DNA of 64,000 nt from Scandinavium lactucae (GTDB taxonomy: Bacteria; Pseudomonadota; Gammaproteobacteria; Enterobacterales; Enterobacteriaceae), in contig NZ_JAWXRD010000033.1 in NCBI RefSeq assembly GCF_033843265.1, positions 1 to 64,000 of the forward strand, in the 5' to 3' direction. The first letter of the stretch is position 1. Every line of letters begins with the position of its first letter. Both the position numbers and the translations under genes were made by a program. Positions 61,557 to 64,000 of this stretch are shown piece after piece. The notes under the pieces were generated by a model. The model saw only the letters and a program-made list of their open reading frames with translations. It had not been told where the DNA came from and ran no database searches.

Positions 61557-62456
61557 GTGGCGTTATTGATTATCACCACCGTTCTGTGGGCGTTTTCCTT
61601 TAGCCTGATCGGCGAATACCTGGCCGGAAGCGTCGACAGCTATTTTTCCGTGCTAATGCGCGTGGGCCTCGCGGCGTTGGTTTTCCTGCCGTTCCTGCGG
61701 GCGCGGGCGCAGTCTGTGAAAGTTCCGCTGATGTACATGCTGGTGGGCGCGATGCAGCTGGGCATCATGTATCTGCTGGCGTTTCGGGCGTATCTGTACC
61801 TGACGGTCTCCGAATTCCTGCTGTTCACGGTGCTGACGCCGCTGTATATCACCCTGATTTATGACCTGATGAGTCAGCGTCGGCTGCGCTGGGGATATCT
61901 ACTGAGCGCAATGCTGGCGGTGGTGGGCGCGGCGATCATTCGTTACGACCACGTCAGCCCGCACTTCTGGACTGGGCTGCTGCTGGTGCAGCTGTCCAAT
62001 ATCAGCTTTGCGCTCGGTATGGTGGGGTATAAGCGCTTAATGGAAATCCACCCGATGCCGCAGCATAACGCCTTCGCATGGTTTTATATGGGGGCGTTTG
62101 TGGTCGCGGTGGTGGCGTGGTTCCTGCTCGGTAATCCGAATAAGCTGCCGACAACGACGTTGCAGTGGGGCATTTTGGTGTGGCTGGGCGTGGTGGCCTC
62201 GGGCCTGGGCTACTTCATGTGGAACTACGGTGCCACCCAGGTGGATGCCGGTACGCTGGGGATCATGAATAACATGCATGTGCCCGCCGGGCTGCTGGTG
62301 AACCTGGCTATCTGGCAACAGCAGCCGCACTGGCCGAGCTTTATTATAGGTGCGTTGGTGATTGTGGCTTCGCTATGGGTCCATCGCCATTGGGTCGCTC
62401 CGCGCTCCGCACAAACGGTAGATGATCGCAGGCGTGATTCCGCGCTGAACGAATAA
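61557..62456 (+). CDS. bioP: biotin transporter BioP (YigM)
   Basis: A 299-residue DMT/EamA permease with ten membrane segments. E. coli YigM/BioP is the biotin uptake carrier. The N-terminus MALLIITTVLWAFSFSLIGEYLAG and the WNYGATQVDAGTLGIMNNMHVPAG loop match E. coli (299 aa). The start is GTG at 61557 with GAGAG upstream. Its last 113 bases overlap convergent metR. Confidence 0.94.
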   Translation: MALLIITTVLWAFSFSLIGEYLAGSVDSYFSVLMRVGLAALVFLPFLRARAQSVKVPLMYMLVGAMQLGIMYLLAFRAYLYLTVSEFLLFTVLTPLYITLIYDLMSQRRLRWGYLLSAMLAVVGAAIIRYDHVSPHFWTGLLLVQLSNISFALGMVGYKRLMEIHPMPQHNAFAWFYMGAFVVAVVAWFLLGNPNKLPTTTLQWGILVWLGVVASGLGYFMWNYGATQVDAGTLGIMNNMHVPAGLLVNLAIWQQQPHWPSFIIGALVIVASLWVHRHWVAPRSAQTVDDRRRDSALNE

Positions 62457-63297
62457 ACGCTTCCGTCACCGGCTGACGTTGCTCGCCATCGCGCACCGCG
62501 GCGTACAGTCGGCTCCACAGGCCATCCCCCAGGGTTTTGGTGACCACCAGACCCTGGCGTTCAAAACTCTCCACCACCCAATGCGGAAGGGCGGCAATGC
62601 CCATCTTCGCCGCCACCATCTGAATCAACAGCAGGGTATTATCCACGCTTTTCAGCGACGGGCTGACGCCTGCCGGTTGCAGGAAATGCCGCCAGATATC
62701 CAGCCGTTGGCGCTGCACCGGGTAAATCAGCAACGATTCGCTGGCGATATCTTCCGGCGTAATGCGCGCTTTCGCCGCCAGCGGATGCTCCGGGGCCATC
62801 ACCAGACGCACTTCATAATCGAACATCGGCGAATAGTGCAGACCGCTGCGCGGCAGAATGTCGGAGGTCAGGACGATGTCCAGCTCGTCCTGCTGTAACG
62901 CGGGCTGGGGGTCAAAAGTCACGCCGGATTTAAAGTCCATCTCCACCTGCGGCCAGCCCGCGCGGAAATTCTCCAGCGCCGGGGTCAGCCACTGAATACA
63001 GCTATGGCATTCGATAGCGATGCGAAGCCGGGTTTGCTGCGGCTCGTTGCAGGCCTGCAATGCGCGGCTAATCTGCGGCAGCACCTGGCTTGCCAGCTGT
63101 AAGAGGATTTCGCCCTGCGGGGTAAAGCGCAGCGGCTGGCTCTTGCGCACAAACAGACGGAAGCCAAGACGCTGCTCCAGATCGCTGAACTGGTGAGAAA
63201 GCGCAGACTGCGTCTGGTGCAGCATTGCCGCTGCCGCTGCGAGCGACCCGCTGTTCCGCAACGCCTGCAGCGTTTTCAGGTGTTTAATCTCGATCAT
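62344..63297 (-). CDS. metR: LysR-type regulator MetR
   Basis: A 317-residue LysR regulator of methionine synthesis; homocysteine is coactivator for metE. The N-terminal helix-turn-helix (HLKTLQALRNSGSLAAAAAM) is near 5-25. It is divergent from metE over a shared 229-bp region with MetR and MetJ sites. Length equals E. coli MetR (317 aa). The 3' end runs into bioP on the opposite strand, so the last 37 codons are encoded over bioP codons. Confidence 0.95.
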   Translation of the reverse strand: MIEIKHLKTLQALRNSGSLAAAAAMLHQTQSALSHQFSDLEQRLGFRLFVRKSQPLRFTPQGEILLQLASQVLPQISRALQACNEPQQTRLRIAIECHSCIQWLTPALENFRAGWPQVEMDFKSGVTFDPQPALQQDELDIVLTSDILPRSGLHYSPMFDYEVRLVMAPEHPLAAKARITPEDIASESLLIYPVQRQRLDIWRHFLQPAGVSPSLKSVDNTLLLIQMVAAKMGIAALPHWVVESFERQGLVVTKTLGDGLWSRLYAAVRDGEQRQPVTEAFIRSARNHACDHLPFVRSAERPNGDGPIAKPQSPTHL

Positions 63298-63309
63298 GAA
63301 AGTCCTTCA
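63297..63309. promoter_or_regulatory. MetR binding site
   Basis: TGAA-AGTCC-TTCA is a perfect match to the MetR consensus TGAA-N5-TTCA. It begins at the first base of the metR start codon, suited to autoregulation. Confidence 0.65.
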
Positions 63310-63360
63310 CTTCGGCATGAATATTTTGCGCTTGAGGATTATACAGTACCCGTCAATTAT

Positions 63361-63392
63361 GGATGTGTAAACATCCAGACGTCCAAATTCGT
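63361..63392. promoter_or_regulatory. MetJ operator (met boxes)
   Basis: Four adjacent 8-bp boxes. The third, AGACGTCC, matches the AGACGTCT consensus 7/8; its neighbours GGATGTGT and AAACATCC match about 5/8, and the last (AAATTCGT) poorly. It lies in the metR-metE region, where MetJ with S-adenosylmethionine represses both genes in E. coli. Confidence 0.65.
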
Positions 63393-63526
63393 CGTCTTTC
63401 AGGCCATAGCGGCGTTGGCTGCCCTCGCACAACCCAGTCACTTACTTGAGTAAGCTCCTGGGGATGAGCTCACTTGCCGCCTTGCTCTGACCTGAAATCC
63501 ATAGAATTAATAAAAGAGGATCGGCC

Positions 63527-64000
63527 ATGACAATCAAGAACCACACCCTTGGATTCCCTCGCGTTGGTCTACGCCGCGAACTGAAAAAAGCACAAGAGAG
63601 TTACTGGGCGGGCAACAGCAGCCGTGAAGACCTGCTGGCGACCGGTCGTGAACTGCGCGCTCGCCACTGGCAGCAGCAGCAGGACGCTGGCGTGGATCTC
63701 CTGCCGGTGGGCGATTTCGCCTGGTACGACCATGTTCTGACCACCAGCCTGCTGCTGGGCAACGTGCCGGCTCGTCATCAGAACAAAGACGGCTCAGTCG
63801 ATATCGACACGCTGTTCCGCATTGGTCGTGGCCGTGCGCCAACCGGCGAACCGGCGGCAGCGGCAGAAATGACCAAATGGTTTAACACCAACTATCACTA
63901 TATGGTGCCGGAATTCACCCAAGGTCAGGAATTCAAACTGACCTGGACCCAGTTGTTGGATGAGGTCGATGAAGCGCTGGCCCTGGGCCACAACGTGAAA
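63527..64000 (+). CDS. metE: cobalamin-independent methionine synthase, 5' part
   Basis: The first 158 codons of MetE (753-754 aa in full), cut by the window end. MetE methylates homocysteine from methyltetrahydrofolate-triglutamate without B12. MTIKNHTLGFPRVGLRRELKKAQESYW matches the E. coli N-terminus in part. AGAGGA stands upstream (63514-63519). Zinc ligands are in the missing C-terminal domain. Confidence 0.96.
   Translation, partial: MTIKNHTLGFPRVGLRRELKKAQESYWAGNSSREDLLATGRELRARHWQQQQDAGVDLLPVGDFAWYDHVLTTSLLLGNVPARHQNKDGSVDIDTLFRIGRGRAPTGEPAAAAEMTKWFNTNYHYMVPEFTQGQEFKLTWTQLLDEVDEALALGHNVK

Overview
The window reads as a chromosomal segment of a member of the Enterobacteriaceae close to Escherichia, Salmonella, Enterobacter and Citrobacter. 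Almost every gene can be matched by sequence and order to the E. coli K-12 stretch that runs from the end of the rrnC operon to metE. No phage, transposon, IS or CRISPR array was seen. Several genes in places where E. coli has others (an MFS transporter instead of aslAB, a desaturase plus a PhnD-like protein instead of yigF/yigG, an EAL protein after yigL) argue against E. coli itself and point, by inference, to an Enterobacter-like genus.

Layout. 1-213: end of tRNA-Asp, tRNA-Trp and a terminator, the tail of an rRNA operon. 270-3094: hdfR, maoP, comM/yifB. 3352-12570: branched-chain amino acid block with the ilvL attenuator, ilvGMEDA, and the divergent ilvY-ilvC pair; ilvG is intact. 12573-19847: ppiC, rep, gppA, rhlB, trxA, rho. 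20021-32803: the complete enterobacterial common antigen (ECA) operon wecA-wzzE-wecB-wecC-rffG-rffH-wecD-wecE-wzxE-wecF-wzyE-wecG. 32971-34356: the amino acid permease yifK. 34409-34943: a stringent-type promoter, four tRNAs (Arg, His, Leu, Pro) and a terminator. 35013-35389: small RNA GlmZ with two upstream GlmR-type sites. 35396-36598: accessory MFS transporter. 36776-40865: hemCDXY, read leftward. 41203-49886: cyaA, cyaY, lptM, dapF-yigA-xerC-yigB, and uvrD behind a LexA box and a REP pair. 49887-51191: corA with a structured leader and a corL-like peptide. 51169-52879: accessory desaturase and PhnD-like pair. 52989-62456: rarD, yigI, pldA, recQ, rhtC, rhtB, pldB-yigL, an accessory EAL phosphodiesterase, bioP/yigM. 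62344-64000: metR and the start of metE with MetR and MetJ sites between them.

How it fits together. The ilv genes make isoleucine and valine, controlled by leader-peptide attenuation and by IlvY. The wec/rff genes build the Und-PP-linked ECA trisaccharide, flip it and polymerise it. The hem genes supply uroporphyrinogen III. GlmZ controls amino-sugar synthesis, which feeds UDP-GlcNAc to the cell wall and to ECA. Rho, Rep, UvrD, RecQ and XerC are housekeeping nucleic-acid enzymes. The window is mostly ordinary core genome. The most interesting spots are the regulatory leaders (glmZ, corA, rho, uvrD) and the three accessory insertions, all of which sit in intergenic positions beside conserved genes.
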